64,000 nt of DNA from an uncultured Bryobacterales bacterium (GCA_958295955.1 OY282420.1:400236-464235); one strand, 5' to 3'. Positions 16,239 to 25,543 are shown, counted from the stretch's first letter. Notes: generated by a model from the letters alone, not told the origin. Made by a program: numbers and translations.

Positions 16239-16684
16239 CCCGCTATTTCGAGGATTTCGTAATCGACGCAAGCGCCGAATCGCCGCGGCGGACGATCGCC
16301 GAGGCCGACCTCGTTCTGTTCGCGGGATTGTCGGGCGACCATAACCCGCACCATACCGACGAGTTGTTCGCCCGCGAGTCGGGCTACGGCAAGCGCATCG
16401 CCCACGGCGCTCTGATCTTCGGCATTTCGACCGGACTGGCGGTGCGCATGTCCCCGCCGAATCCTGCCGTGGTGGCTTTTTACGGCGTCGACCGCCTGCG
16501 CTTTACGCGCCCCGTCTTCATCGGCGATACGATTCAGGTCGTCAAGCGCGTTGCCGAGAAAGAGGAAAGAGGCGGCAAGCGCGGCGTGGTTACCTTCGAG
16601 ACCACGGTGCGCAACCAGCACGGAAACGCCGTTCTGGTCTATTGGGACAAGACGCTGTTCCTGCGCCGGCCGGCGCAGAGTTGA
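16235..16684 (+). CDS. MaoC-like hot-dog dehydratase
   Basis: 149-residue protein with the MaoC/(R)-specific enoyl-CoA hydratase signature: 'FAGLSGDHNPHHTDELFA' carries the catalytic Asp-His pair and the hydratase-2 motif, followed by 'RIAHGALIFGISTGL' and 'RFTRPVFIGDTI'. Hydrates enoyl-CoA or related thioesters. The ATG overlaps the araB stop (ATGA), so it is translated with the kinase, an unexpected pairing. Its reading frame is open far upstream through araB, but the araB frame is the coding one and the true start is here. Confidence 0.85.
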   Translation: MTRYFEDFVIDASAESPRRTIAEADLVLFAGLSGDHNPHHTDELFARESGYGKRIAHGALIFGISTGLAVRMSPPNPAVVAFYGVDRLRFTRPVFIGDTIQVVKRVAEKEERGGKRGVVTFETTVRNQHGNAVLVYWDKTLFLRRPAQS

Positions 16685-16708
16685 TGCTCCCTGCCCCGTT
16701 GCGCGGGG

Positions 16709-17734
16709 CTACATGCCGGAAGCGGCGATGACCGCCTCCTGAACGAGCAGGTCTTCGCGCTCGGTCACGGCGATCTGCGCCTCGCCGCGAACGGCCGCGG
16801 CAAACTCCTGCATATCGCCGACGTAGCGCGTGTAAGCGGGCAGGGCAACCGTGTGCGGGCCTTGCGGATAGGGGCCGGCGGCCGCGGCCAGATCGACTTC
16901 GAGCGTCGGGTTGTCGATGGAGCCGATGGACATCGTTCCTCCGGTTCCGTAAACCACGAACTCCCTGTAGCGTCCCGAATTGGGCTGCAGCGACGTGCCT
17001 GTCACGATGCCCAGCGCCTGCGGGAATTCGAAGACGGCGGCCGCGGTATCGGCCATGTTGTCGTCGAAATCGCCGAGCTTCTTGAGAAAAGGCGTGACCC
17101 GCTCGGGCCTACCCAGCAAACGGATCAGGGGGTCGATCACGTGCGGCGCAAGCTCGAACATGTGGCCGCCGCGGAACTCCGCCCACTCGATGCGGGCGGC
17201 GGCGCCGAGGGTCTTGTTCATCTCGGCGCGAACCATGTACACCTCGCCCAGCCAACGCTTGCGCGCGGCCTCGAAGACGCGCAGAAAAGCGGGATGGTGG
17301 CGCCACATGTAGCCCATCTGCAAGACCAGATTCCGTTCGCGGGCGGCGTTTTGAATGGCGCGGAACGACTCGACGTCGAGCGCGGGCGGCTTTTCCAGGT
17401 GCAAATGCTTTCCGGCCCGCACCGCCTGCAAGCCCTGCCGGGCATGTTCGCGCACGGCCGACTCGACGAAGACCGCCTCGACCGCCGGATCGCGCAGCAA
17501 CTCATCCTCCGCGACGAAGCGCACGCCGAGCGCCGCGTACTTCCTGCACAGCGCGGCGTCGGGCTCGACCGCCGCAACCAGCTCGTAATCGGGCGAAGTC
17601 AGCGCGATGCGCAGCTTCTTGTCCGCATGGGAATGGCTGACGCCCAGAAAGCCGACCTTGACCGGGCCGCCCGTTCCGCGGGCCGCCGCAAGCGGCAACG
17701 CCGCGGCGCCCGCAAGCAATGTTCTCCGTCTCAT
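16709..17734 (-). CDS. Gfo/Idh/MocA family oxidoreductase, Tat-exported
   Basis: 341-residue NAD(P)-dependent sugar or inositol dehydrogenase-like protein. It starts with 'MRRRTLLAGAAALPLAAARG', which looks like a twin-arginine or Sec leader. The Rossmann region contains 'VGFLGVSHSHADKKLRIAL', the EKP motif is 'GKHLHLEKPPALD' and the conserved 'GGHMFELAPHVIDPLIRLLG' lies in the C-terminal alpha/beta domain. Many acidobacterial and planctomycete members are exported with sugar substrates unknown. It faces the PQQ-propeller gene head to tail; co-transcription is likely (71-bp gap). Confidence 0.85.
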   Translation of the reverse strand: MRRRTLLAGAAALPLAAARGTGGPVKVGFLGVSHSHADKKLRIALTSPDYELVAAVEPDAALCRKYAALGVRFVAEDELLRDPAVEAVFVESAVREHARQGLQAVRAGKHLHLEKPPALDVESFRAIQNAARERNLVLQMGYMWRHHPAFLRVFEAARKRWLGEVYMVRAEMNKTLGAAARIEWAEFRGGHMFELAPHVIDPLIRLLGRPERVTPFLKKLGDFDDNMADTAAAVFEFPQALGIVTGTSLQPNSGRYREFVVYGTGGTMSIGSIDNPTLEVDLAAAAGPYPQGPHTVALPAYTRYVGDMQEFAAAVRGEAQIAVTEREDLLVQEAVIAASGM

Positions 17735-17805
17735 CGTTCGATCCTCCTCAAGAATTGTACTTCCCCGCAGGCGCGGCGCCGGGCGCCCGGGCGGAAGCGC
17801 GCAGG

Positions 17806-19047
17806 CTACCTCTGCTCGATGCAGGCGAGGCGGCGGCCGAAGCGGAGGAGCAGCCTGCCCTCGTCCACCGCGACCCCGTAGAGGCGCGATTCTTCCGACA
17901 GCCGGTTCTCGGCTACTTTTTCCGCCTTGTCCGCAGCCCGATAGACCTCGACCGCGCCGTCAACCCCGAAGAAATAAACGAAATCCCCGCAGGCGATCGA
18001 CGACGCCCAACAGCCGCCCTGCAGCCGTTGGAGCCACAGTTGCTCGCCGCTGTCGCGGTGCAGGCAGAAGGCGACTCCGCTCTTGTTGACCATGTACGCG
18101 CGCGAGCGGTACGCCAACGGCGAACTGAAATAGGACGCGGCTTCCTTGGCGCGCCAAATCACTTGCGGAGTCGAGCGCGCTTCCGGCCCGAAGCGGATCG
18201 CGGCCGTTTGCCCCTTGTTGCCGGAACCGATAATCGCGCCCCCGGCAAGCGGCGTGGGCGACGCGATGAAGGCGCCTTCGAAGCCGTCGAGAGTCCAGGC
18301 CAACGAGCCGTCCTCGGTGTCGTAAGCGTCGACGCGGTCTCCGCCGCTGACCAGCGCCAACTCGCGGCCGGCGTGCCGCACCACCGCGGGAGTGCTCCAG
18401 GAAACCCCCGGCGGCCGGTCCGCTTTCCAGATTGTCTCGCCGGTAGCTCGATCGAGGCAGAGCAGATACGACGGGCGGTCGTGGGCGACCAACGCCATGA
18501 CGCCCGAGCGGCAGAGCCGCAGCGAACTGCCGATGCCGTGGCGGCCGCCGAACTCGCCGAACTCCTCGGTCAAGCGGCGCTCCCAGCGCAGTCGGCCGGC
18601 GTGGCTCAGGGCCGCGACGTTGCCGGTTTCGAAAAAGACATAGACGCCGCCGGCATCGACCGCGGGCGTCGGCGCCGCCTTGCTGACCATGTCCGAGTCC
18701 TCGATCGACTGCGCGGGCGAACCCCGGTGCGTCCACAGTCTCGCGCCGTCGGCCAGGGAGAACGCCGTGAGCAGCAACTCTTCCTTGTTGGCGCCGGAGA
18801 CGCCGGTGACGAGCGCGCGCCCCTTGTAAACGACCGGACTCGACTGCCCGTAGCCGGGAGGGACAGCGCTCCAGGACAGATTTTTCTCATCCGACCATTC
18901 GAGCGGCAAGCTCTCGCCGGACGCGGCCGCGCCGGAGTCGCCGCCGCGGAACTCGGTCCAAGACGCGGCGGGGAAAGCGGCGGGAGCGGCGAACGCTCCG
19001 AGAAAGCCGCGGCGGCTGAGTGTCGGCAGGGAAGCGGCAAGACGCAT
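17806..19047 (-). CDS. PQQ-binding-like beta-propeller repeat protein (BamB-like)
   Basis: 413 residues with a twin-arginine-like leader 'LSRRGFLGAFAAPAAFPAASW'. The body is an eight-bladed PQQ-like propeller: 'SSPVVYKGRALVTGVSGA', 'GARLWTHRGSP', 'TPAVDAGGVYVFFETGNV', 'TGETIWKADRPPG', 'DGSLAWTLDGFEG', 'SGEQLWLQRLQGG'. Such proteins are usually periplasmic binding or scaffold proteins in Solibacteres; dehydrogenase cofactor residues were not identified, so catalysis is not claimed. It is upstream of and in line with the Gfo/Idh gene, suggesting a shared transcript. Confidence 0.85.
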   Translation of the reverse strand: MRLAASLPTLSRRGFLGAFAAPAAFPAASWTEFRGGDSGAAASGESLPLEWSDEKNLSWSAVPPGYGQSSPVVYKGRALVTGVSGANKEELLLTAFSLADGARLWTHRGSPAQSIEDSDMVSKAAPTPAVDAGGVYVFFETGNVAALSHAGRLRWERRLTEEFGEFGGRHGIGSSLRLCRSGVMALVAHDRPSYLLCLDRATGETIWKADRPPGVSWSTPAVVRHAGRELALVSGGDRVDAYDTEDGSLAWTLDGFEGAFIASPTPLAGGAIIGSGNKGQTAAIRFGPEARSTPQVIWRAKEAASYFSSPLAYRSRAYMVNKSGVAFCLHRDSGEQLWLQRLQGGCWASSIACGDFVYFFGVDGAVEVYRAADKAEKVAENRLSEESRLYGVAVDEGRLLLRFGRRLACIEQR

Positions 19048-19090
19048 GGCGGCGGTCTCCTTGAGGTTATGCGACGGCTTGCAAAGCGCG

Positions 19091-19306
19091 TTACACGGGC
19101 AAATGCGGCGAATCGATGCCGCCGGCTTGACGGAACAACTCGAAGTTTGCCGCGCTGTCGTTCGCCGGCGCCACGAACCGCAGGTATTGTTCGTCGTTCA
19201 GGGCAATCGTGGTCACGCCGAGTTGGACATGGACGCTCCCTGGCAAGCAGCGATAAACGGAGCCGAATCGTTGCCGGCGGGCAAACATGGTCGATTCATG
19301 CGGCAT
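19091..19306 (-). CDS. small hypothetical protein next to TonB receptor
   Basis: 71 residues, ATG at 19306 with a strong 'AGGAG' seven bases upstream, immediately after the TonB-receptor gene on the same strand. It has one Cys and a 'CLPGSVHVQLGVTTIALNDE' centre that resembles short proteins of unknown function ('C.G.VHL..G...L....F') that occur beside outer-membrane receptors. Likely co-expressed with the receptor; no function assigned. A longer frame exists upstream but it overlaps the receptor coding sequence, so the short start with its good ribosome site is preferred. Confidence 0.6.
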   Translation of the reverse strand: MPHESTMFARRQRFGSVYRCLPGSVHVQLGVTTIALNDEQYLRFVAPANDSAANFELFRQAGGIDSPHLPV

Positions 19307-19350
19307 GGCGTTTCTCCTGAAAAAATTCTTCGGCGTTGCGGACGGACTGC

Positions 19351-21612
19351 TCACTCCACTCCGAAGCTCCAGCGCAGCCCGATGCGGAAGGTGCGGCCGG
19401 GGTCGGCCCGGAAAAAGGTGGGCCGGTCGCCGGTCAAATTCGAGTCCGTCGAATCGAACAGATTGTCCACGGAGGCGTAAAGCTCCGTTCCGGCCGCGAT
19501 CGGCTTGGCCGCGTACCAGTCCCAGATCTGATATCCGTCGCCGATGAACGATCCTGCGCGTCCCGCGATGGGCCATTTGCTGAAGTAGGTTCCGCGGAAG
19601 TTGACGCGCAGCCCTCCCCAACGGTCGGCGCTCCACCAAACGCGGAAGTTGCCGTTGTGGCGGTGGCGCTGACTGAGAAACGCTGACGTTTGCTTATCGC
19701 GGGCGTCGAGATAGGTATAGCCCGAGGAAACGATCAGGTTGCGGGTCAAATTGACCTCGACCTTGGCTTCCAGTCCCGTCGTGTAAACGTTTTCGATATT
19801 GCGGTAGAGGAAAAACAACCGGTTCAGTCCCGGATTGAAGCTCGAATCGATGTCGAACGCCCGGAGCAGGCCGCGGAGTTGCTCCGGCGTGCTCGGCCTG
19901 CCGACAAAATCGGCTTGGATCAGATTCTTGATGTCGTTGCGGAAGTACGTACTGCCGAAACGGACGCGCTTCAGGCGGTAGTCAAAGCCGACCTGCACCG
20001 TCGTCGACGTCTCCGGCGCCAGATGCGGGTTGCCGATGACCTGGTAGAAGTTCGTCGGGTTGAGGAAACGGAAGTAGAGCTGCCCCAGGTCGGGCGCGCG
20101 GAAGCCCTGCCCCCAATTGGCCCGCAGCCTGAGATTTTCGGCCGCGCGGAAAAGCAGTCCCGCGCGGGGGACGAGGTTCGTGCCGTAAAGCGAATGGTTG
20201 TTGAGCCGGCCGCCGAGCGTCAGGCTGAGCCGCGGGTGCGCCTGGATGCGGTCGTTGAACCAGGCGTCGCCCATGCGGATCTGTTGGCCGGCGTTGTCGC
20301 CGACGACGCGGTTGAAGCCGCGGTATTCGTTTTGCGTCCATTCGAAGCCGCCTTGCAGCAACTGGCGCGACCCGACGATCCGCGAGAGGCCGGACTCCAG
20401 CCGGTAAAGCCGCTCATTGAGATTGGCGGTCTCGTCGATGAGGCCGCCGCGGCCCAGCAGGTCGATCGCCGAGCCTTCGTCGTACTTGCCGTAGTAGGCG
20501 CGGGCTTGCAGTTGCGTCAGCGGCGTCAACCCGGCATTCAGCGTGACGCCGTAGTTCTGCGCGCTGTCGTTGGTCGTGGTGGTCGTCGGGCCGAGCTCGC
20601 CGATGAAGTTGCCGCGGTCGCGGTTGTCGAAGGCGTTGGCCAGGAAGCTGAGCTTGAGATTTTCAGAGAAATCGCGGCTGAGCTTGCCCAGATAGTCGTA
20701 GCGGCGAAAACCGGCCGCGGTCGAGTCCACCGTGGCCGGGGTCAGGTCGTAAGGATTGCGCTTGTGACGCTCGATGCCGAAGAAACCGGCCCAGCGGTTG
20801 AGCAGAAAGCCGGCGTCCCCGCGCGCGTCGAAGGTTCCCAGACTCCCCGCCGCGGTGGTCAGGTTCGCGTCGAAGCGCCGGCGCGGCTCGCGCGTGATCA
20901 TGTTGATCACCCCGCCGATGGCGTCCGAGCCGTACAGGGCCGACGAGGCGCCCTTGACAATCTCGACGCGGTCCAGCCGGTTGGTCGATTGCCTGTCCAT
21001 GTTGAGGATGCCGCGTTTGACGCCGCGGGCGCCGACGAGCGGATAGCCGTCGAGCAAGATCAGCGACTGACGCGAGTCGATGCCCTGAATCTGCGTCTCG
21101 GAGCGGCTGCCCGAGGAGCCGCTGCGCACGATAATGCCCGGCTCCTCGGCGAGGATGTCGCTGACCCGCTCGTAGCCCGTGTCGCGAAGCTGCGCGCGGG
21201 AAATCATATCGACTTTGGCGACCGAATTTTCGATGAGCTGCCGCTCTCGCGAACCCGAAACCACGACCGACTGCGTGAGGGCGGCCGGCGCGAGGCGCAA
21301 AGTCACGCCGCCTGCGCCCGCGGCGGTCAACTCCACGGTCTCGGACGCCGTTGCGAACTCCGGTCGGGCAGCCGAAACGCGGTAACGCCCCGGATGGAGC
21401 GCGAAGGCGAAAGCGCCTCCCGCGTCGGCGCGGGCGGACGTTTCCAGACCGGTCGCCAGATTGCGGACGAAAACATCGGCGCCCGGCAGCGCCCCGCCCG
21501 ACGAATCGACGACCCGCCCGTCAAGCGTTGCGCGGGATTGGGCGGCCGCGGCCGCACAGGCCGGCGATAGCATCGCCAACATCGCCAAGCCCTTGCACAA
21601 GATAACTTTCAT
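19351..21612 (-). CDS. TonB-dependent outer-membrane receptor with carboxypeptidase-regulatory-like domain
   Basis: About 753 residues from the ATG at 21612, preceded by 'GGAGG' at the right distance. Signal peptide 'ILCKGLAMLAMLSPACAAAA', then a CarboxypepD_reg-like beta domain ('LDGRVVDSSGGALPGADVFV') and a plug domain ('SVAKVDMISRAQLRDTGYE', 'IQGIDSRQSLILLDGYPLV', 'VEIVKGASSALYGSDAIGGV'). The barrel follows and ends in the usual aromatic 'FRIGLRWSFGVE'. Imports a ligand across the outer membrane using TonB energy. The DUF3386 gene and PepSY membrane protein next to it argue for an iron-siderophore or other metal complex, by context only. Confidence 0.9.
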   Translation of the reverse strand: MKVILCKGLAMLAMLSPACAAAAAQSRATLDGRVVDSSGGALPGADVFVRNLATGLETSARADAGGAFAFALHPGRYRVSAARPEFATASETVELTAAGAGGVTLRLAPAALTQSVVVSGSRERQLIENSVAKVDMISRAQLRDTGYERVSDILAEEPGIIVRSGSSGSRSETQIQGIDSRQSLILLDGYPLVGARGVKRGILNMDRQSTNRLDRVEIVKGASSALYGSDAIGGVINMITREPRRRFDANLTTAAGSLGTFDARGDAGFLLNRWAGFFGIERHKRNPYDLTPATVDSTAAGFRRYDYLGKLSRDFSENLKLSFLANAFDNRDRGNFIGELGPTTTTTNDSAQNYGVTLNAGLTPLTQLQARAYYGKYDEGSAIDLLGRGGLIDETANLNERLYRLESGLSRIVGSRQLLQGGFEWTQNEYRGFNRVVGDNAGQQIRMGDAWFNDRIQAHPRLSLTLGGRLNNHSLYGTNLVPRAGLLFRAAENLRLRANWGQGFRAPDLGQLYFRFLNPTNFYQVIGNPHLAPETSTTVQVGFDYRLKRVRFGSTYFRNDIKNLIQADFVGRPSTPEQLRGLLRAFDIDSSFNPGLNRLFFLYRNIENVYTTGLEAKVEVNLTRNLIVSSGYTYLDARDKQTSAFLSQRHRHNGNFRVWWSADRWGGLRVNFRGTYFSKWPIAGRAGSFIGDGYQIWDWYAAKPIAAGTELYASVDNLFDSTDSNLTGDRPTFFRADPGRTFRIGLRWSFGVE

Positions 21613-21771
21613 GAAATCCTCCAGTTGGTTTTTCGGTTGGAAGCGCCGCGTTGCAGTGCCTACGCCGGCACGGCCCCGCCTTGCTGCGCGGGAGGCGACG
21701 GATCGCCCGACCGTCAAGTTGTTGTCTCCGGGGGCGGGATGCAACGGCAGAGCCCGCGCCCGCATTGCTTG

Positions 21772-22596
21772 CTAATCGCCGCTCGACGGCTTCAGCAGTT
21801 CGATTTCTTCCCACTCCACGAGGAACGTCTCAGTACCCCCGTCCTTCGTGGCGATAATGCGCCGCGAGCGCGGCAAGTACTCGCCGCCGACTCGCTGGTA
21901 AACGTCGGTATAGACCGAAGCGCTCTTGACCGCGCCCGATTCCCGATCGAACACGGTCACGAAAAACCGGGTCGGCAAGTACTTGCCCGATGCCGTAGTC
22001 TCGGTCTCCAGGACGCTGATCACCAGCCGCGATTCCTTCATCTTGCGGTCGACCTCGAGAATTCGCCTATCGCGGATGCGGTAGCTTGAGTCGTACTTGT
22101 CGCCGAGCAAGACCCGCCGCCCCAGCGGATGACGGTCGTCCTTCTCCGCCGGACGCAGATTTTCTTGCGGCGAACCGTCCGCGCGCATGCGGTGCGACAG
22201 CAGCGAGCGAACGGCGCTCTTGACGTTCTTGCGAACGTTCTTGTCGCCCAACTCGATCGCCGGCGTGACCGGCGGCCGGAACAGCATCGTCCCCCTGTGC
22301 TCCTGCCCGTCCACATGGACCGTCAGCTTGCTGCGGAAGCCGGGGAAGTCGTCCGACAGGACTTCGCGGTTTGCGCGAGTGAGTTGCAAAAGATCCGTGC
22401 CGTCAGCCAAAGCCGCGGCCCCGGATTCTTCGCCCTGAATCGGGCACAAGACTCCAAGAATCAATACTATGAAACAGACTCCCGGCTTGATCCGCCGCGG
22501 GGAAGGCGCGGCTGAACTGCATTGCGCATTCAGGTTTCCCGTTCTCCATGCGGCTGCCGCCGATTCGTGCGGCGCCCTGCGTAATTTACTCATCAT
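21772..22596 (-). CDS. DUF3386-like exported protein
   Basis: About 275 residues. Starting at the ATG-ATG pair at 22596/22593 it has a late hydrophobic stretch 'VCFIVLILGVLCPIQG' that should act as export signal or anchor. The mature part fits DUF3386: 'LTRANREVLSDDFPGFRSKL', 'VDGQEHRGTMLFRPPVTP', 'DDRHPLGRRVLLGDKYDSSY', 'RLVISVLETETTASGKYLP', 'VYTDVYQRVGGEYLPRSRRI'. DUF3386 proteins in cyanobacteria and others often sit next to TonB receptors or metal-uptake genes; the function is not known. A further upstream start (22773) would extend the protein by 59 residues with low-GC, unlikely sequence. Confidence 0.7.
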   Translation of the reverse strand: MMSKLRRAPHESAAAAWRTGNLNAQCSSAAPSPRRIKPGVCFIVLILGVLCPIQGEESGAAALADGTDLLQLTRANREVLSDDFPGFRSKLTVHVDGQEHRGTMLFRPPVTPAIELGDKNVRKNVKSAVRSLLSHRMRADGSPQENLRPAEKDDRHPLGRRVLLGDKYDSSYRIRDRRILEVDRKMKESRLVISVLETETTASGKYLPTRFFVTVFDRESGAVKSASVYTDVYQRVGGEYLPRSRRIIATKDGGTETFLVEWEEIELLKPSSGD

Positions 22597-22863
22597 CCAA
22601 GTGTTTTTGCCTTTCTTCGGGAGACGCGGCCTTGCCTGACAAGGCGGCGTCGATTCCTCAATCGTAGGTAACTTGCAATTGAATAGCAAATAAGTTTTTC
22701 CCGTGAGCAGTGCCGAAATGTAAAACTTTTGTATTATGCTGATTTTTCTCTCTATCCGCGCCTCGCGAACCAAATCCTATTTGACATTGAAATGCAATGT
22801 CCATCATGCTGGAGCTTTCCCCCGGCGCCGCCGCAAGCGCCCTGCTGAAAGGAGCAGTCCGTC
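22597..22863. promoter_or_regulatory. AT-rich divergent intergenic region
   Basis: This 267-bp gap between the divergent DUF3386 and PepSY genes is much richer in A and T than the surroundings (for example 22675-22770) and is the natural promoter region for both directions. A 'TTGACA' hexamer lies at about 22782 pointing right, but no convincing -10 at 16-18 bp follows. No clear Fur-type 19-bp palindrome could be found by eye. Confidence 0.4.
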
Positions 22864-23997
22864 GTGCAGTTCTTCAGAAAAGTGATTTTTTGGCTTCATC
22901 TCGCCTGCGGCGTAACCGTCGGCCTGGTGGTCTTCATCATGTCCATCACCGGCGTCGCGCTCACCTACGAAAAGCAAATGCTCCGCTGGGCAGACGGTTT
23001 TCATATCGACCCGCCGGCCGGCGAGGCGCGGCGGCTCGACCCGGCGGCGCTGCTCGAGCAAGCGCAGGCCGAGACGGGGAAGGCGCCTGGCGCAGTGCTC
23101 TTTCGCTCGGACCCGCGCGCGCCGGCCAGGCTCTATTTCGGACGCGAATCTTTCGCCGTCAATCCGTACACCGGCGAGCGGTTGGGCGAGGGCGCCGTCG
23201 GACTGCGGCGGTTCTTCCGCACGATGATCGTCTGGCACCGTTGGCTGGGGCAAGAAGGCGAGGGCCGCGCAGTGGGCAAGGCCGTTACCGGGGCATGCAA
23301 TCTTGCTTTTCTGTTCATCGTCGTCTCCGGGTGCTACTTATGGTGGCCGAAGGAGTGGACGTGGAAACAATTGCGGCCGGTCGTCTTTTTTCGCGGCGGC
23401 TTGCAAGGGAAAGCCCGCGACTTCAACTGGCACAACGTTTTCGGACTGTGGTGCGCCGCGCCTCTGTTCCTGGTCGTCGGAACGGCCGCCTTCTTCTCGT
23501 ACTCCTGGCCGAGCGGCATCCTGTACGCCTTGACCGGCGAGGAAAAGCCGCGGTCAAGCGCAAGGGGAGGCGGCGGCAGCCGGGAAAAACCCGCCGCGCC
23601 GGCGAGCTTCGCAGGCTTGAACGACTTGTGGGAAAAAGCCGCGGCCAGCGCGCCCGGCTGGAAGAGCATTACCCTGCGCCTCTCCGAGAAGCCGGGAGCG
23701 CCGGTTACATTCTCGCTGGACCGGGGCAACGGCGCGCGTCCGGACCTGCGCTCCACGCTGACGCTCGACCGCAAGAGCGGCGCGGTCGTGCGCCTGGAGA
23801 CGCCCGCCGACATCGGCGCCGCGCGCAACGCCCGTTCCTGGATACGCTGGCTGCACACCGGCGAGGCCGGAGGATTCGCGGGTCAGACGCTTGCGGGCGC
23901 CGCTTCGCTGGCCGCCTGCCTGCTGGTTTATACGGGCTGGATGCTGAGTTGGCGGCGGTTCCGGGCATGGCGGGAGAGAACGCGCCGGAAAATCTAG
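22864..23997 (+). CDS. PepSY-associated TM domain protein
   Basis: 377 residues, GTG start with 'AAAGGAG' upstream. Transmembrane segments are visible at 'VIFWLHLACGVTVGLVVFIM', 'NLAFLFIVVSGCYLWW', 'VFGLWCAAPLFLVVGTAAFF' and near the C terminus ('LAGAASLAACLLVYTGWML'). The 'HRWLG' and 'WHNVFGLW' histidines are typical of PepSY_TM proteins, which are thought to be heme-binding inner-membrane reductases or helpers in siderophore-iron release. Positioned divergently from the DUF3386/TonB genes, so the group may form one uptake regulon. Confidence 0.85.
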   Translation: MQFFRKVIFWLHLACGVTVGLVVFIMSITGVALTYEKQMLRWADGFHIDPPAGEARRLDPAALLEQAQAETGKAPGAVLFRSDPRAPARLYFGRESFAVNPYTGERLGEGAVGLRRFFRTMIVWHRWLGQEGEGRAVGKAVTGACNLAFLFIVVSGCYLWWPKEWTWKQLRPVVFFRGGLQGKARDFNWHNVFGLWCAAPLFLVVGTAAFFSYSWPSGILYALTGEEKPRSSARGGGGSREKPAAPASFAGLNDLWEKAAASAPGWKSITLRLSEKPGAPVTFSLDRGNGARPDLRSTLTLDRKSGAVVRLETPADIGAARNARSWIRWLHTGEAGGFAGQTLAGAASLAACLLVYTGWMLSWRRFRAWRERTRRKI

Positions 23998-24025
23998 TGG
24001 AGAGCAAGACGCGGGAGCGCCGTCT

Positions 24026-24889
24026 TCACTCCGCCCCGTCTTCGATGCCGAGGATCATGCGCACGAGCCGCTCGAAGTCGGGCGCAAGCGGGGGAGGCTG
24101 CAACTCGACGCCGTGCGACAGAGAGTCCACGATGTGGGAGATGGTGGTCAACCGAGCGTATTTCTTGTCGTTCGCCGGGATCACGGTCCACGGAATCGCC
24201 TCGGTAGAGGTCAGCCGCAGCATGTCTTCGACCGCCGTTTCGTATTCCGCCCAGCGGGCGCGGTTGCGCAGGTCTTCCTCGCAGAGCTTCCAGCGCTTGA
24301 GCGGATGCTTGAAGCGGGCGCGGAAACGGGCCATCTGCTCGTCCTTGGTGATGTGCAGGAAGATCTTCACCACGCGGACGCCGTCGTCGAACAGCATGCG
24401 CTCGAATTCGTTGATCTCCTCGTAGGCGCGGCGCCATGCCGCCTCGGAAGCGAAATTCTCGACGCGCTCGACGAGCACGCGCCCGTACCACGAGCGGTCG
24501 AAAGCGACCAACTCCCCTGCTGCCGGCAGGCGGTTCCAGAAACGTTGCAGATAATGCTGCGCGAACTCCTGCGGGGTAGGCGCGGCGATGGAGCAGACCT
24601 TGAACATGCGCGGGTCCAGCGTCCAGTTCATGCGCCGGATGACGCCGCCCTTGCCCGCGGTGTCCCAGCCCTCAAAGACGATGACGGCGCGGCGTTTCTG
24701 AATCCAGTACGCCGTGGTCGCCTCTTTGAGTTGAAGCTGCAGCACGGCGAGCCTCTTCTCGTATTTGTCCCAACCGACGCGCGGCGTCATGTCCAATCCG
24801 GCGAGTGTCGGCGGATCGGCTTGCAGGCGGATGGGCGAGCGTTCGGGGGCGGCGGGAGCGCTCCGCTGCTTCAACGGGGTCGGACTCAT
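24026..24889 (-). CDS. polyphosphate kinase 2
   Basis: 287 residues from ATG at 24889 (a GTG at 24904 is also possible). Transfers phosphate between polyphosphate and nucleotides. It has the PPK2 Walker A '[19 protein letters not shown]', the lid region 'PTPQEFAQHYLQRFWNRLP', Walker B 'VAFDRSWYGRVLVERVENF', and 'KIFLHITKDEQMARF'. All catalytic blocks are intact, so this is the functional copy; two broken copies of a related gene lie at about 28.3-28.7 kb and 37.9-38.1 kb. Class (I-III) cannot be told reliably by eye. Confidence 0.92.
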   Translation of the reverse strand: MSPTPLKQRSAPAAPERSPIRLQADPPTLAGLDMTPRVGWDKYEKRLAVLQLQLKEATTAYWIQKRRAVIVFEGWDTAGKGGVIRRMNWTLDPRMFKVCSIAAPTPQEFAQHYLQRFWNRLPAAGELVAFDRSWYGRVLVERVENFASEAAWRRAYEEINEFERMLFDDGVRVVKIFLHITKDEQMARFRARFKHPLKRWKLCEEDLRNRARWAEYETAVEDMLRLTSTEAIPWTVIPANDKKYARLTTISHIVDSLSHGVELQPPPLAPDFERLVRMILGIEDGAE

Positions 24890-25066
24890 GGCGGGGTCAA
24901 ACACCTAGTTTAGCCTTGTTTGGGAATGGTTTTGCCGGAGACCGCGGACGCTGCGCGCCGCGAGCGGGCGACGCCGGCGCAATGGGCGCGGTCGGGCGAT
25001 CGACGAAAAAGCCGCAAGCGCCCGCGGGTGTAAAATAGCAAGCAAGACATACTTCCGGCAGAGCGC

Positions 25067-25543
25067 ATGCAAACGAAGGAAACGAGTGTCGAAGGCCGGA
25101 GGAAATGGCTGTTGCGCGGCATGGCTTCCGCCGTCGCCGCCTCTTTCGGCGCATTGACCGGCTTTGCCTTTGCCTTCCTGCTGCCCCGGCGGGAGCGCGC
25201 GGTCGAGCAGCGCATTTTCCTGGGCTTCGCCTCGGCGCTCGGCGCCGGAGAGAGCCGTCTGCTCACGCTGCCGTCCGGCGAGCGGATGGTTCTCGCCAAC
25301 ACCGGGCGCAGCGGCGGGGCCGGGGAGACTTTTCAGGCGTTTTCGAGCCGCTGCCCGCATCTCGGCTGCCAGGTCCATTATGAGGCCGGCGAAGACCGCT
25401 ACCTGTGCCCCTGCCATCAGGGCGTCTTCGACAAGGACGGCAAGGCGGTCTCCGGCCCTCCGGCAAAGGCGGGGCAGCAGCTTGCCGCCTACCGCATCGA
25501 AGCGGACGGCAACTCTTTGTACGCCGTCATCGACCTGCTATGA
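25067..25543 (+). CDS. Rieske [2Fe-2S] iron-sulfur protein of a cytochrome bc-type complex
   Basis: 158 residues with an uncleaved N-terminal anchor ('GMASAVAASFGALTGFAFAF', preceded by 'RRKWLLRG', Tat-like). The two cluster-binding loops are 'SRCPHLGCQVHY' and 'CPCHQGVFDKDG', including the Cys and His ligands. Its stop overlaps the ATG of the cytochrome b gene (ATGA). Takes electrons from quinol and passes them to a c-type acceptor, here presumably the octaheme cytochrome encoded two genes on. Confidence 0.93.
   Translation: MQTKETSVEGRRKWLLRGMASAVAASFGALTGFAFAFLLPRRERAVEQRIFLGFASALGAGESRLLTLPSGERMVLANTGRSGGAGETFQAFSSRCPHLGCQVHYEAGEDRYLCPCHQGVFDKDGKAVSGPPAKAGQQLAAYRIEADGNSLYAVIDLL

Noticed and set aside
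19690-21570. 626-codon plus-strand frame antisense to the TonB receptor
   Set aside because: Shadow of a long GC-rich gene; the receptor frame has all domain landmarks.
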